A stretch of DNA of 64,000 nt, from positions 44,530,194 through 44,594,193 of the forward strand of contig NC_080670.1 of the NCBI RefSeq assembly GCF_030247195.1, given 5' to 3'. The notes below the pieces were generated by a model that searched no databases, was not told the DNA's origin, and was given only the letters and a program-made list of their open reading frames with translations. This document shows positions 1 through 11,580 of the stretch, piece by piece. The DNA is from Topomyia yanbarensis (lineage: Eukaryota > Arthropoda > Insecta > Diptera > Culicidae). How positions within the stretch are numbered: the first letter of the stretch is position 1; each line of letters begins with the position of its first letter. Made by a program: the position numbers and the translations under genes.

Positions 1-276
1 TTGAAACTAGGTAACAATAAATAAATCGGCGTATCTCGCATTGCTTTAGAAAACTTTTTTTAAGGGTTTTATTGTATATTTTTAAGTAAACTTTAACGAG
101 AAGTTCTTAAAATTTTAATTGTAATAAATTTAATTGGTTGGTTTTCACCTTAGGGTCTTCGACTCTTTTTTCGACTTAGAATCTTAACCCAATTAATTAA
201 TTAAATATGTTAAATGTTAAAAGCTTATTTGATAAGTGACTGACGAGGAATTCTACTTTAAGGCTGCTCCTTTTTA
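1..276. other. No feature recognised
   Basis: AT-rich sequence without a supportable gene or inverted repeat. It ends where the first TTAA-ended repeat begins. Confidence 0.5.
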
Positions 277-712
277 TTAACCCTTTTTTCATAAAGATAG
301 GTGCTTTCCTTCCAGTGTTAGAAGCTGCTCAATTTTTACCTTCCAATGCTCAATACAATTCTCCTATAATATTTACAATAGTTCAATTGCATGGAAAACA
401 TAAGACAGTCTAAATTGATAAGTTTTATCAGTTTTTAATAATATTGCATCATAACGAAGGTATATGAAAAATTCATTTTCCGTCGTCAACGTAAACTGTC
501 CCTGGCAGCACTGCTTCATCGGAATCCAATCAGACTAATTGCTATAACTTCAGTTATAGCGCTGATTCTCATAACTGTTAATACTCAAATGAAAGACAAT
601 AGTCACATTTATTAGCCTTACATGGTTTTGTGAGCAAATCTTGCCTCAATCAAAAATTATAGCTGTTTAAAAGCGTTGTTTGCCACAAACAACATAGACA
701 TGAATGGGTTAA
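277..712. repeat. TTAA-ended dispersed repeat (family R), copy 1
   Basis: The segment begins TTAACCC and ends GGGTTAA, and its body recurs at about 18,289-18,723, at 23,281-27,051 (interrupted), and in diverged form at 33,532-33,790 and 35,028-35,266. Shared landmarks are the phrases AGAAGCTGCTCAATTTTTAC near the start, CGTAAACTGTCCCTGGCAGC in the middle, and GAGCAAATCTTGCCTCAATC near the end. The short TTAACCC terminal inverted repeat with TTAA at both edges is what a piggyBac-type non-autonomous element would show, but the inverted repeat is too short to be sure. No coding potential is seen. Confidence 0.65.
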
Positions 713-1109
713 ATTCTTTAAGCCTGCGGCAAGACGATTTCGCTAGAATGTCATAACGATATCTACTCAATGCACTAAGTGACTAAGACTAATATACAAA
801 TAAATAACCCAGATTCTCCCTTGTATGGAAACTTCTTCCACAAATAAATATCCTAAACTATCCTTCAAAATTGGGTAAACTACCTGATGCGATTATTTAG
901 CGCTCTACCATATTTTCGTGTCAAATATTCATAACTAGCAAGGCCACTGCTAAAACATATTGGTAATACCTACAAACCGTACCACACTTAACATATCAGT
1001 CCTCAAAGTAGAGGTGATTTCATTTTTAGGTGCATGCATAATTTTTCGACATAGTGTTCATGATAACGCCGAGCTCTGTGAGTGATATAGGATGCGAAAG
1101 AATATTCCA

Positions 1110-1330
1110 CTCCGAAAGTGCGTTCATACCCTACCACCATACTGTGCGTGTACACGAAGTGTAAAAGAAACATTCAAAGCTTCCGACCACAATACAACAC
1201 CCTTCTTCATCCGGTTGTGTCACCGAGGCATCTTCCTAACATTATGCTCCATGTTGTTGTTGGCGGTTACGGGGTCGAAGCGAAGGTACCGGGACATACC
1301 AGCTCTATTGGATTGAGAAACATTTTCCCT
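1110..1330 (+). pseudogene. Possible BEL/Pao gag-protease junction remnant
   Basis: Two plus-strand frames in succession look like a decayed BEL/Pao polyprotein. One gives a short Cys/Lys-rich stretch followed by NTLLHP, resembling the zinc-knuckle end of BEL gag (usually ...H-LLH). The next frame gives YRDIPALLD, resembling the start of the retropepsin domain (RALLDSGS in intact elements). The frames are offset and stop codons follow, so this is dead if correctly identified. The match is short and by eye only; it could be chance. Confidence 0.35.
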
Positions 1331-4030
1331 CGCAGTTTTTTTTGCTGTAGACTACAACGAGAAAAACTGGAAACGTAACTTTTAGTGTTTGTGTTTTTAT
1401 CCCTCGACATACTCTTTCAGGGCAGGGCCTTTCGCATCCTTTTAGGCGGAAGTGCGTCGGGAAATTCAATAAAAATCACACATGATTTGATGGCTTTCTG
1501 TAGCCAAGTGAACGGTTCTTCTTTTTGTCGTTTGCATTTTATGTACGTTTCCTTCGGAGAAAGCAAACATCCATTGTGAAAGGAATCAAGTTTGGCATGT
1601 AATGTCGATTTTCTGTACCTACCGAGTGATATTAAAAGGGGTATTGTAGCGAGCATTGAATCGGATCACCAGCTATTGTTGTCGACTTTTTTTTGATAAT
1701 CGTCACAGTGATGGGCGGGTCGCTCTTTGTAAGAATCCAGAACTGTTTGAAACGTTCAGTTGAATGATAAAACATATTGTCTACATTGGTGGTTTTAAGT
1801 TTACCAGACCTGATCAAATGAAATACTTACGTGTAAATTAATAAGACAAAAATCAAAGATTGATGGAGCTCAAGCAAAATGCATCAAATATCTTTAATGG
1901 ATATATGCTCTTATAAACAGCAATTCTGTTCACAATGACGGTACTGTATGCAGCGCCTATCTGATCAAATTTCCACCAGGCAGAAAACGTCTCAAAGGGT
2001 TCAGAACTAAATTTTGACTTGAAAAGGCATAAATAGGTTTCACAGTCTCGCCAGCATAGAAGCATTAGCAACAATGATGAATAGTCATATAAAATTCATA
2101 GAAACTATTTATTCTATAAATGTATATAGTTAGGAACGAAACATTGTGAGTTCAAGGAAGATTAGTTGGCATGCATAAGTTTAATGCATTCATACAATCA
2201 ACATATAACTATTATTATCAGTGAATACGATTTCTTTAGTCAAAATGGAATGACGTATATGCATTATTGATAACTTATCCGAAAACTGCACTGAGTATAC
2301 CTTCCGAGAAACACCACATTATTCGGCAATGATTCCATGTGAATTTTCTGCTCCTCTACCAAATCAGCACTACACTGGGAAACTTTCTGTTCAAATAAAA
2401 CATGTCCAATTAAGGAAAATTAAAGCCGCATGTACTGGCGCAATGCAAATTTCAGGTATTCAAACTCGCCCCCTAAAATGAAATTGATACATGTTCTGTG
2501 ATTTCATCTGTACCGACAGTGGCATCCATTGGAAATGGAAACGTACCTTTTTGCATCGCAGTTCCAACTGCAATTCACTAATGAGGACGCCTAGGTTCAA
2601 TTCAAATTACCAATTAAGCTAAAATCATCACATATGTTGGTATAATAAGCATCTGGCATTATTTAGTAATTGAAAAACTTAATCTTAGTTTGAAATATTT
2701 GATTCGCTGTTTGATGATTTTAAAAATTTTCTGAAAAATATGTCTCGTGTGCTAGAATTGTAAAAGCTCGGTTCGTAGTTCGTCGCTGAGCTAAGCGCAT
2801 TACCCTATTCACAGCTGGGAAAGTCCAATACTGTGAGCATTGTGTTCATGAGCACACACACGGCACACTCCCTCTCAAGCGGCAACCGATGTACGAGAAA
2901 CTATTTCCATTTTGGTGGCTATGCTTCCTGCTACCCGCAAAAATACACAACCATACATATCCCTTAGTTCCACCCCTTCAGGTCTCTATTCTGTGCAGGG
3001 CAAACTGCATCCGTCCCAGGTAGGTAACTGTTTGCATGATGGCGAACTGAGGAAAGTTATATTTGGCAAAATCACCAATTTAGCAGTGTGGGGGCCCAGT
3101 AAACCAAACGAAACATGAGAAGTGCAGAAACTATTTAGTTCTAGCACTGTACTTGAAGACCGCAAAACAGAAACAACAACATCATGTTCGAACTGGTGAG
3201 TCTTCCCGGAACGAATTTCCCAAACAGAGCGCCGGTTTTCCTTCAAAGGCCATGCTGTATGTTCATTCCTTGTGTACTCGGTAGTTGAAACCCCAATGCC
3301 CCCCTCATACCTATATATGTGGGTGGTTTATTTTGTGTTTCCGAGCGGTAAATGATGGTGCATATACTCATTACTCAAACGATTTCTAAGGTTTCTCTTA
3401 TTGACTGACCAATTAGCGGAGAGTGAGCTGTGGGTACACTTACCGGATGGAAATTAACAATAGTATTTACCCTACAAACAATCATAGAACAATGAATAGG
3501 CGGTGGTCAGCTATTTTCGTCCGCGTGACTTATCTCCTATTTTTATTAGGAGATTCATTAACAGTGCCATCTTTGAAAATATTTTCTCCGTTCTTATTTT
3601 TTTATATTTATTTTGTATTTGATTACATTGTTTAGTTTACATTATGTTTCAAATTCAATATATTGGGTGTTCATCCACAAGTGATGCCCTTCATCCCTAT
3701 TGCTTACATAATTCAGTTAATTATCATGTAAACAATGGAGCTTAAGCAAATCGTAAAACTAACTTATAAACTATAAATAGAGTTAATCGTTGCAATTGAT
3801 TATTGCAGCGATTTTTGTCGAAAATTGCTTTTAATGCGTCATGATTTCGCCAACATGGAAGCGAGTCTGAGCAACTCGTTTGTGCTAAACCAGGGAGAAC
3901 GCTTCGAAATCATTTTCAGAATTTTCTTCTGAATCCTTTGAAGCGCATAGAGCATTGTCGGTTTAAATATTTGTTTATAAATTAATAGTTTGTTCTTTGA
4001 ACAGAGCCTAGAATTGCTGTTTATAAGAGG
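1331..4030. other. About 2.7 kb with no recognised gene
   Basis: AT-rich sequence. Short open frames are present on both strands but none shows a recognisable domain or codon pattern. A few GC-richer patches (2,800-3,250) look like unique sequence. I see no convincing inverted repeat or repeat copy. Confidence 0.5.
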
Positions 4031-4068
4031 GTATAACCATTTTATATTTTATTTATTTTTTTATATAT

Positions 4069-5015
4069 TTATTTTGTTTGGATTCCTTTAATGTGATCTT
4101 TAAAAGTAAGTTTTTTATCGTAAATAAAACCCAAGTATTTAACTTTATCTAACCACGTTAAATTCAAACCATTAAATTTAATCATATATTTATGATTTGG
4201 TTTAAGAGAAGAAGCTCTTATCTTTTGCGGAAACACAATCAATTGTGTTTGTACCACATTAGTGGAAATTTTCCGTTTTTTCAGGTAATCATTAAAAATA
4301 TTCAAGCTTTCATTGCAGTTGCCTGCAGATAATTCTAAGGTTTCTACCTGAGACAGAGGCTAGTATCATCACAGAAAAGTGATTTTTTACAGCCTGCGGG
4401 TAGTTTTGGAAGATCAGAAGTAATACAAAATCCAAATTACTCAGGGAGAAAAAAAAAAAGAATTCTCGTTGAAATGTGACATCATTTTAGTTAGGATGAT
4501 TTTTTCAAATAATTTACTATTAGAAAGGAGTAAACTAATTGGTCGATAGCTAGATGCTTCTGCTGAATTTTTATCAGCCTTCAGAATAGGAATATCCTTG
4601 GCATTTTTCCATCCTTTAGGAAAGTATGCTAATTCAAAGAATTGTTGAATATTTTGACCAAGTATCTTAAAGTGATTTCGGGAAGGTTTTTAAGAAGAAT
4701 GTTGAAAATTTTATCATAACCTGGAGCTTTCATATTTTTTAACTTTTTCATGATGGATTTGATCTCATCATAGTTTGTTTCAACAATCTACTCTAAAGAC
4801 AATACTTGATTTGAAACATTTTCATATTTTTGTAAGCGTTCGTTTTCAATAGGACTCACAACGTTGAGATTAAAATTGTGGACGCTCTCAAACTGCTGAG
4901 CAAGTTTTTCTTCATTAGTAAGAAGTATGTGATCACCTTCTTTCAAAGCTGTAAGTCGTTTCCGAGGTTTCATAAGAACCTTAGAAAGTTTCCATAAAGG
5001 TGTAGAATATGTCAA
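4069..5015 (-). pseudogene. Jockey-clade reverse transcriptase, decayed
   Basis: Reading on the minus strand gives, in order, a linker of the kind preceding the RT in Jockey/Juan-like mosquito elements (FWKLSK-like start, LKEGD, LLTNEEKLAQQFESVHNFN, VVSPIEN), the RT entry motif with KAPGYD, and near 4,080-4,300 the thumb region with TQLIVFPQK and KYLGFIYDKKLTFKDHI. The frames are broken by several shifts and stops, and the catalytic palm is largely deleted: near 4,370-4,480 the sequence jumps from an early finger motif to LPAGCKKSLF-DDT. In intact relatives this enzyme copies element RNA at a nicked target. The 3' end and tail are missing. Identification rests on motif order; the exact subfamily is not assigned. 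Confidence 0.8.
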
Positions 5016-5490
5016 CAGTTGTTACGGCATTTAATTAGCAAGGGACTGGAAGGTGAAGTATATTTTTCAATATTTAGAGCCATAGTACTCAAGGGAGAGC
5101 AAGGAGTTGAAGGAAGAAAGTTTAGAAAAGCGTGGAAGGATCATATATGCAAGCTTAGAGCTCACCGGTGACTTAACTTTTTGTCTGCTACCGTAGGAGT
5201 CAGGGTCTTTTGGCATTAGAAATGCGAATCACCTGAGTCTACGGCATGTAGAATATGGCTTGATTTGTTCAACCTCTTTCGCGAAGTTTTCATTTCTTAA
5301 GAGTGTGAATCTATGCTTATTTTCTTTTTGTAGAACATGGTAGATACATTTCATAGCAGGACCACGAGAACGTTGATATTGACGTCTTCAAACATTCTTC
5401 AAACGAATCAGAATTTGAAGATCATCGGCAATAATAGGAATATTAAATTTTATCTGTGTTGTTGGTACTAATAAATTTTAGCACCCACTC

Positions 5491-5571
5491 TACTGCCCAT
5501 AATCGCAAGTCAGTCCCATGTTCTATGCGATCCCCTATCTACATGGGACTGACTTGCGATTATGGGCAGTA
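5491..5571. repeat. 81-bp perfect-arm palindromic MITE
   Basis: Two 30-bp arms are exact reverse complements (5,491-5,520 and 5,542-5,571) separated by 21 bp. Arms begin TACTGCCCATAATCGCAA, so a TA target duplication is plausible, pointing to a Tc1/mariner-type MITE. It lies inside the decayed endonuclease of the Jockey-like element, so it inserted later. A diverged relative is at 18,907-18,991. Confidence 0.85.
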
Positions 5572-5579
5572 TAGAAGCT

Positions 5580-5970
5580 CTTAAATTTCGTAATGCAGTA
5601 TCAATGTCTGCTTTATTTTGTAAATCACGATCATGATTACAATTATTCTCAATATAAGTTTTGAACCATCCCCGAGTCGCTTTGTAATCATTAAAAGATG
5701 AACTAATGAGATTGAAAACAGTTTCTTGAGAAAGTGATAAAGTTACTGGAAGATGATCAGAATCAAAGTCAGCATGTGTAATCCGCTACAAATGTGATTT
5801 TGATCTGTCAAAACCAAATCAATTGTTGATAGATTCCTTACAGACGAATAGCACGTAGGTCCATTCGGGAACAAAACTGAATAATAACCAGCAGAGCAAT
5901 CATTAAAAAGCAGTTTACCGTTCGAATTGCTTTGAGCATTGTTCCATGATCGGTGTTTGTCGTTTTGGAA
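5580..5970 (-). pseudogene. Jockey-clade endonuclease domain, decayed
   Basis: Minus-strand translation contains a typical apurinic-like endonuclease end: HRSWNNAQSNSNGKLLFND, then AGYYSVLFPNGPTCYSSVRN and STIDLVLTDQ, followed in a shifted frame by the AD-DSDH-type final motif. This is the target-nicking domain of the same element whose RT lies at 4,069-5,015. It is interrupted by frameshifts and by the palindromic MITE, so it is not functional. Confidence 0.8.
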
Positions 5971-6139
5971 AAAAAAAATCGGTCACAACGGCTATATGCC
6001 CATTATGTATCCTCAAGAAGATGAAAAATTCGTCTTCGCACTTTTTAATAAACGAGCATTCCAATTTAACGATTATTTAAAGTCATTATTAAACTTTAAT
6101 TTCATTACAATTTTGTTAGCAAATCCCCACCCAGCTTGA

Positions 6140-6790
6140 GAAGGCGGTAGAATTTAACATTTCAATCATCAGCTGCATCATAGATTCTTGCCAGAATTTC
6201 ATTTTTTCCTTGTGCTGCCAAGATCCATTGGACTAAAGGAAGCGTTGGGTACAAATGAGATTATGGACGGGGTAGCCGTTATTTTGGCCGTGTTACCTGC
6301 CACTGAAGCATAAGATGATACACCATTGTAGGATGGTGTGATGGAGATAGAAGAACCTGCTATAGGTAGGGATGTTATTCTATTTTGAAGCGGATTAGCA
6401 CGTTTAAGCTTGTTTTCTTGAAGTGTACCTGAAGAAACGGGTAATTTTTTTATTTGTCGTTTTTGTTGCTTAGAACGAGAATTTATATTTTTTTCTCAAA
6501 TAAGATAAACCCAAAAATTCGATGAATGGTTTTCCCTATATTTACCGCTTGTGTTTTTTTTGTACCGGACAAGTATCTTTTGTGTGCGATTTATCACCAC
6601 AGATGATACATTTGGAATCCAAATGCAATGTTTTATGCCGTACCCAGAGCCTTGGCATCTACGATTCTGGGTCAGATTTTGAATTCTACCCCCATGTCAT
6701 TTATAATGTTCCCACTTTATTCGCACATTGAACATAAAACGTGCTTTTTTATAATACTTTCAAATTATTAACTTCATTGCGGTTAATATG
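6140..6790 (-). pseudogene. Jockey-clade ORF1 (gag-like) remnant with zinc knuckle
   Basis: Near 6,540-6,625 the minus strand encodes a CX2CX4HX4C knuckle (KCIICGDKSHTKDTCPVQKK). Near 6,140-6,250 it encodes a C-terminal segment, FWQESMMQLMIEMLNS, like the end of Juan-type ORF1. This is the RNA-binding protein of the element. Stops and shifts separate the pieces. The order ORF1, endonuclease, RT along the minus strand supports one original element from about 7.0 kb down to 4.0 kb. Confidence 0.7.
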
Positions 6791-6984
6791 AATCAAATAA
6801 AGCTCCTGGATAATTCCAGAGCGTACTGGCGTGTTAGATCCGCTAACCTTTTTCTTCATACGAATAACTTGTGAATGAGAAAAGCCAAGCAAATTTTTCT
6901 ATTTGTTGGATATTACGTCCAAACTTTGACCTTGCGGTAGCCCTTTCAAGACAACCTTGAATAATCAATCTGTCTTGATATCAT

Positions 6985-7255
6985 ATGAATGAAAAAGTGA
7001 CTTTTGGCAGCATGCGGGTAGATTTGGAAGATCAGAGGCAAAATATGATATAGAATTGGTACGACGATTGACCCTGGAGGGACGCCTGCTTCAATGGGTA
7101 GCTTGTTAAATTTACAATTCTGATAAGGTCCCTGTAGGGTACGGTTAGTAAGATAATTTTTAATTATCTTTATTATGTAAAAAGATAAAATCCAATACGA
7201 AATCCAAGCTGCTCCGGAAGAAAAATTGAATTCTCATTGATATGTTAGGATAATT
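6985..7255 (-). pseudogene. Second Jockey RT fragment, out of order
   Basis: Minus-strand sequence encodes FIIKIIKNYLTNRT, then KLPIEAGVPPGSIVVPILY and LIFQIYPHAAKSHFF, which correspond to the RT motif usually written GVPQGSILGP and the segment just before the catalytic DD. It lies upstream of the ORF1 remnant of the neighbouring copy, so it comes from another copy or a rearrangement. It covers much of the stretch missing from the RT at 4,370-4,480. Confidence 0.7.
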
Positions 7256-7344
7256 TTTTAGATTAAAAATGTCTTACTCCACTATCTGGGGCTAGGTATC
7301 ATTCTAATGTATAAAATATCCCTATGTAACAAAAAACAAAAAAA

Positions 7345-7410
7345 AAACGTTTTTAATCCACCTAACAGTGTGATGAGACATTTCTTATAACTCTTATCAC
7401 TCTCTTCGGA
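7345..7410. repeat. Fragment of dispersed repeat V
   Basis: Begins TTTTAATCCACCTAACAGTG, matching the start of the longer repeats at 12,100-12,864 and 54,002-54,827 (TTTTAATCCACCTAGTGGTG). Only the first few dozen bases are recognisable. Confidence 0.5.
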
Positions 7411-7699
7411 TATTATATCGTTTGAGAACATTTAGAACTTGATGCTTCGCGATGTTTTTGAATACACATACTACATGGGATAGTGGCAGGACTCAGAGAA
7501 TCGCTCAAATCAGCATAGGACAACATCATTGTCAGAAATCTCAAACCAAATCAATGGGAAAGCGAAAAAATGGCCCATAAAATAGACATACAAACGAATT
7601 ATTGTTAATGCTCTGTTAATAAAATATCTAAATTGTGGTGGGAAAACTGAATTTTCCTAAATGGGTTATATATTGTACTGAGCCAAAAAAATCGAATTT

Positions 7700-8509
7700 T
7701 TTTTTAATCGATTTGAAGTTTATACTTTACTCAAATTTCCAACGCGACTGAGAACTATGAAATCAACGCTTTTTCTTGAAAAGGGCGAAACTAGCAATGA
7801 TACCATTCAAAGAAAATCAACAGTGAATATTTCCAGACTTGGTTTTTTTTCTATTTAAGAACTAGTGTGTTTTTACATACTAGATTGCATGATTCTGTGA
7901 TCGCAACCCAAAACTTCATAAGGTATTTGAAATTATTAAATTAAAATTTGTTTTTGCTATTGAAATTGACAAAATGATAGAATCGCCTTTTTGGCGATTG
8001 TTTACTTTTTCGGTCCGACCTATCAGCATTGAAGTATCGCCATTAGGTTTTTTTACAATAGCTACCGTTCTACACCACCGATTTCGTCCATGTTTTTTTC
8101 AATAGCGATCATTGTTACTATTTACAGCTGGTATCAGCTTGATAATCCTAAAAAAATACGAAAAAAACAGTTTCGCCTCTAAACTGCTAGCAAAAAAAGT
8201 ATCGCCCTGTTTGTTTGCATGGAGCGTGGAGGGCGAAACTTTAAATAAACATACAAAAATACAGTTTCGCGCGTTGTATTTTTTGCTGTAGTTTAAGAAA
8301 GCAATATCGCAGAATCCAAATTTTTAGGTTAATTTGTTGCGTTTCAAAGCCCTCATTCGCATGTATGAAAAAAGCCTTATGTTTACATTTGTAAGTATCG
8401 CCCTTTTCACAAAAAAGCGTTGAAATGAAATCGCAGCTTCTGATATCACACTATCTCTGAAGTACATGCGTGCATAGTTCCAAATTTTACTTCGACATCG
8501 ACTTTTTCT
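7700..8509. mobile_element. Foldback element with diverged inverted arms
   Basis: The left arm (about 7,700-7,800) and right arm (about 8,390-8,509) are imperfect reverse complements over roughly 90-110 bp; both contain TCAACGCTTTTT next to AAAAGGGCGA. Between them the motif GGGCGAAAC or its complement GTATCGCCC recurs several times on both strands. No open frame of note. Its right edge abuts the Harbinger-type MITE. Superfamily not determined. Confidence 0.5.
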
Positions 8510-8512
8510 TAA

Positions 8513-8771
8513 GGGACCATTCATAAATTACGTAACGCTTTTAGGGGGGGAGGGGGTACGACAAGTTGTGACAAGTTGTGACATAGGGGGGAGGGGGTGT
8601 TAACTAGATCGTTACGTAACATGTTTTCATCGAAGAAAAAAAAATTTTTCTTGGAATTTGTTACGTAACAGGGGAGGGGGGGATGGAAAAATTTGTGACA
8701 ATTTGTTACATAGGGGGAGGGGGGAGTCAATTTTGGGCAATTTTTGCGTTACGTAATTTATGAATGGTCCC
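8513..8771. mobile_element. PIF/Harbinger-type MITE (TAA target duplication)
   Basis: Terminal inverted repeats begin GGGACCATTCATAAATTAC and are exact for about 26 bp. TAA is duplicated at 8,510-8,512 and 8,772-8,774, matching Harbinger-type integration. The interior is rich in G-tracts (AGGGGGGAGGGGG-like) repeated with GTTACGTAAC motifs and has no coding capacity. Confidence 0.85.
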
Positions 8772-8774
8772 TAA

Positions 8775-10006
8775 GGTGATTTCCCAGTAGTATCCTTGAT
8801 TTGAATTATTATCGCTAATCCTAATGCCAAAGAACAAATAAAAACCTCTCGAAAACTAACCGTTTTGGAAAATCATCATCATTACTGAAATTTTCATTTT
8901 CACGAATCTTTTCGATAACCTTCCGTCACATGCGTTAATGCACTGGGTGCACAGTGCTCTGAAAATCTAGCGAAATCGTCTTAGGGCACCAGCGGGTCTA
9001 ATTCAGAGCTATCTGCGCGGCCAGTTAAATCTGTAAAGAATACTAAAAGTTAATTTCTACTCCATAATTATCAGTTCAGTAATTCGAGAGATCGTGCTCA
9101 CCGCAAGCCATGAAAAATAGACTACGTTGTGAAGCGATGGTCACTATTTATTAAAAAATCACGGTTAAATAAAAAATAAAACTATTAAAAACTACAAGGG
9201 GCAGCCCTATGGGGTTGCACGAACTGTAGACGTAGGACTATACTACTTAATGTAAAATATTTATTTTCTTAGTACTTAGTATGTGGGAAAAACACCCGGA
9301 CCGGTGAAGAAAAATCAAATTTTAGACAATATAATCTCATCTCATGTATAGAACAAGCTTTCTAGTTGCTCTCAAACAGATCCTAAAAGTTCAAACACCC
9401 ATGGATAACCCCAAGTTTGTAGATGTGTTTCGATGCCACAGGATTGTAAAATGGTTAATATTACGTCATGAAAATTCAATTCTTCCGTGGCAATTTTTTT
9501 GCCTACAAAATGCCCTGTGTGCATGCAAAGCACATGATTTGTTGGGATATTAGCATTGATCGGAAAATGCTTTCCAACGCTGCGCATTGCATACATACAG
9601 GACGTTTTGGAGGTCACCAGAAGCTGTTCATTTTACCACCGCCACATGTTCATTTTACCCACTCGCTATAAATATGTCTCATTTTTGGACATGTTTAGAA
9701 ATCAAGAATCATGTTTGAAAAAAATGTGTTTATGTATTTTTACCAGATATGTACAAAACATGTCTAACCAGAAACATAAGGTGATTGTAATATCTTATTC
9801 ACTTATTAGTTAGAAAATAATGACTTTGCTTAACGTGTTCATTTTACCGCCAGTTCCCCTACCTACCAACACATTCGCACCAAACATTGAACCCAAGTGT
9901 ACAATGCAAAATGAGTCAACGCTGATGATGATGGGTAGAGCGAAAGAGACAACTAGTACCACCACGACACTATTAGCGCATATCACCAAAATTCCATGTG
10001 GCCTTT
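8775..10006. other. No gene recognised
   Basis: AT-rich. Contains the phrase GTTCATTTTACC twice (near 9,628-9,660 and 9,838-9,850), perhaps a short degraded repeat, but no bounded element can be supported. Confidence 0.4.
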
Positions 10007-10400
10007 CCCGATTGAAAGGAACGGCCGCGCTTAGCTCATCTGTCATAATATCGTGATTTTGCATAGCGAAGGGCTGAATGATAACACATTTTGTTCCAAA
10101 AACAGCCCTGCGTTATGCAACACTTTGTGCAGGTTGATTATACCAGTTGCAAGTGGGGCCAAATTCACCAAGTTCCGTAAAATTCCTTTTAAATTACAGA
10201 ATTGATAAAATTGCTTAGATGAGCTAAACTAATTAATCAAATCCTGTTTTAAAAACTGTCTTTGCGTTTAAACCAAAATAGGAAGCTTATTACTACCACT
10301 ACATTACTTAAATTCAAGCGCAAATAGCAAATATATGTGCTAGTTAAACCAAAAATTTACTGGCAACATTACAGCGGCATTTAGGAAGCAGTTGGAGCAG
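10007..10400 (-). repeat. Dispersed repeat S, copy 1 (inverted)
   Basis: Reverse complement of the segment at 15,624-16,052, also matching 22,104-22,495. Shared landmarks include ACCAACTGCTTCCTAAATGC, TTAAACGCAAGGACAA, CACCTGCACAAAACG and ATTCAGCCCTTCGTTATG. No coding potential. The boundaries are where similarity fades, so they are approximate. Confidence 0.75.
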
Positions 10401-11580
10401 TCGCCTGTTGGACGACACAGGGTAGCGTCCCTCCACAGCCAGTGTAACGGACTTCTAGCTCAGCTACACTGGCTGTAAAAAACACAGCGCAGTGATCTGC
10501 TTCGCCAGCCGTTCAACAGGGAACTGAGCGTGTCTGGCCAAGTTCGTTCTTTAAATAGTCGATGATGACGTCATTCATAGAAGCGTTGCGCGCTAGGTAC
10601 ACCAATCTGTCGTACAGAGCTTGGGAAGCGCTATCTTCTGTGTGTTAATGCGCGATATTTTGACAAGGTTGTCTATTATTTAATTTTTTAATGCTATAAT
10701 ATCAAAAATCTTTGGGTTTATCTATTGGAATCTATTCTTAGAAGTATTTCGGGGCGATTTGTACAAAAAAATTGAAAATTTATCGTGAGATGGCTGAATT
10801 ATATGCGTTTAAAATTGGACCACTTTTCGTTACATACCATTTTTGTAGAATTTGCAGAGTGCACCCCCATATCGAAAACAAAGACGTAGTCCTACGTCAA
10901 AAATTTCAAATAGTTTATAATTTTCACAAACTTATTAGGAAAAATTGTTTAATAAGCTTTCGTAATATTGTGTAGGAAAAAAGCTGAAAATTTCAGTATT
11001 TTCTCTATCTGCAACATATAAACCCTTAAGTATACCAATTAATTGGTATACGAATTGGAATAGGTTCGCCAAATTTTGGAAGAAGTCTATAAAATAACCC
11101 CTTGAAAACTACCTAAAAATTGTTGTAGTTCGATGCAATAAAAAAAATCTCCAAAAATGAAATGTACCTATTAATGTGAAACACAGTGAATAATACATAC
11201 AATAAAGACCCATTTTTATCAGCCTCATGGCGTATTTCAGGCTGACAAAATGGGGACATTGACTAAATCGGGCAATTTTTTTCTTTATAATAAACTGAAG
11301 CTGTTAAAATATTCTTCCCGTCCCTTGATGTAGTCTGATAACTATTTCTGATTATGATGAATTTTTCATTTTTGCATATTTCCATCTTCATGATAAGGAA
11401 AACATGCTCAAGAAAGGATTTACTCGAATTCAGTCTTGTTCGTCTGCTAGAGCCCATCAAACATATGTTCATATTTGGCTGATAAAATCGGGGGTTCAAT
11501 GTGTTATAATAGATATTCAGCATTCGAAGAAGTTTCTTTTGAACGAGTGTAGAACGACTTTGTTTCTACTTACTTGAAAT
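10401..11580. other. No gene recognised
   Basis: GC-richer from 10,401 to 10,640, where CAGCCAGTGTAACGG and a near-complement CTACACTGGCTGT form a small hairpin around 10,437-10,477; AT-rich after that. No supportable gene. Confidence 0.4.

Noticed and set aside
1632..2074. Continuation of the BEL/Pao remnant
   Set aside because: A few residues resemble BEL spacing but no block is clear; left unannotated.
9628..9850. Repeat of GTTCATTTTACCRCC as a bounded element
   Set aside because: Only two short matches and no inverted arm or target duplication could be found.
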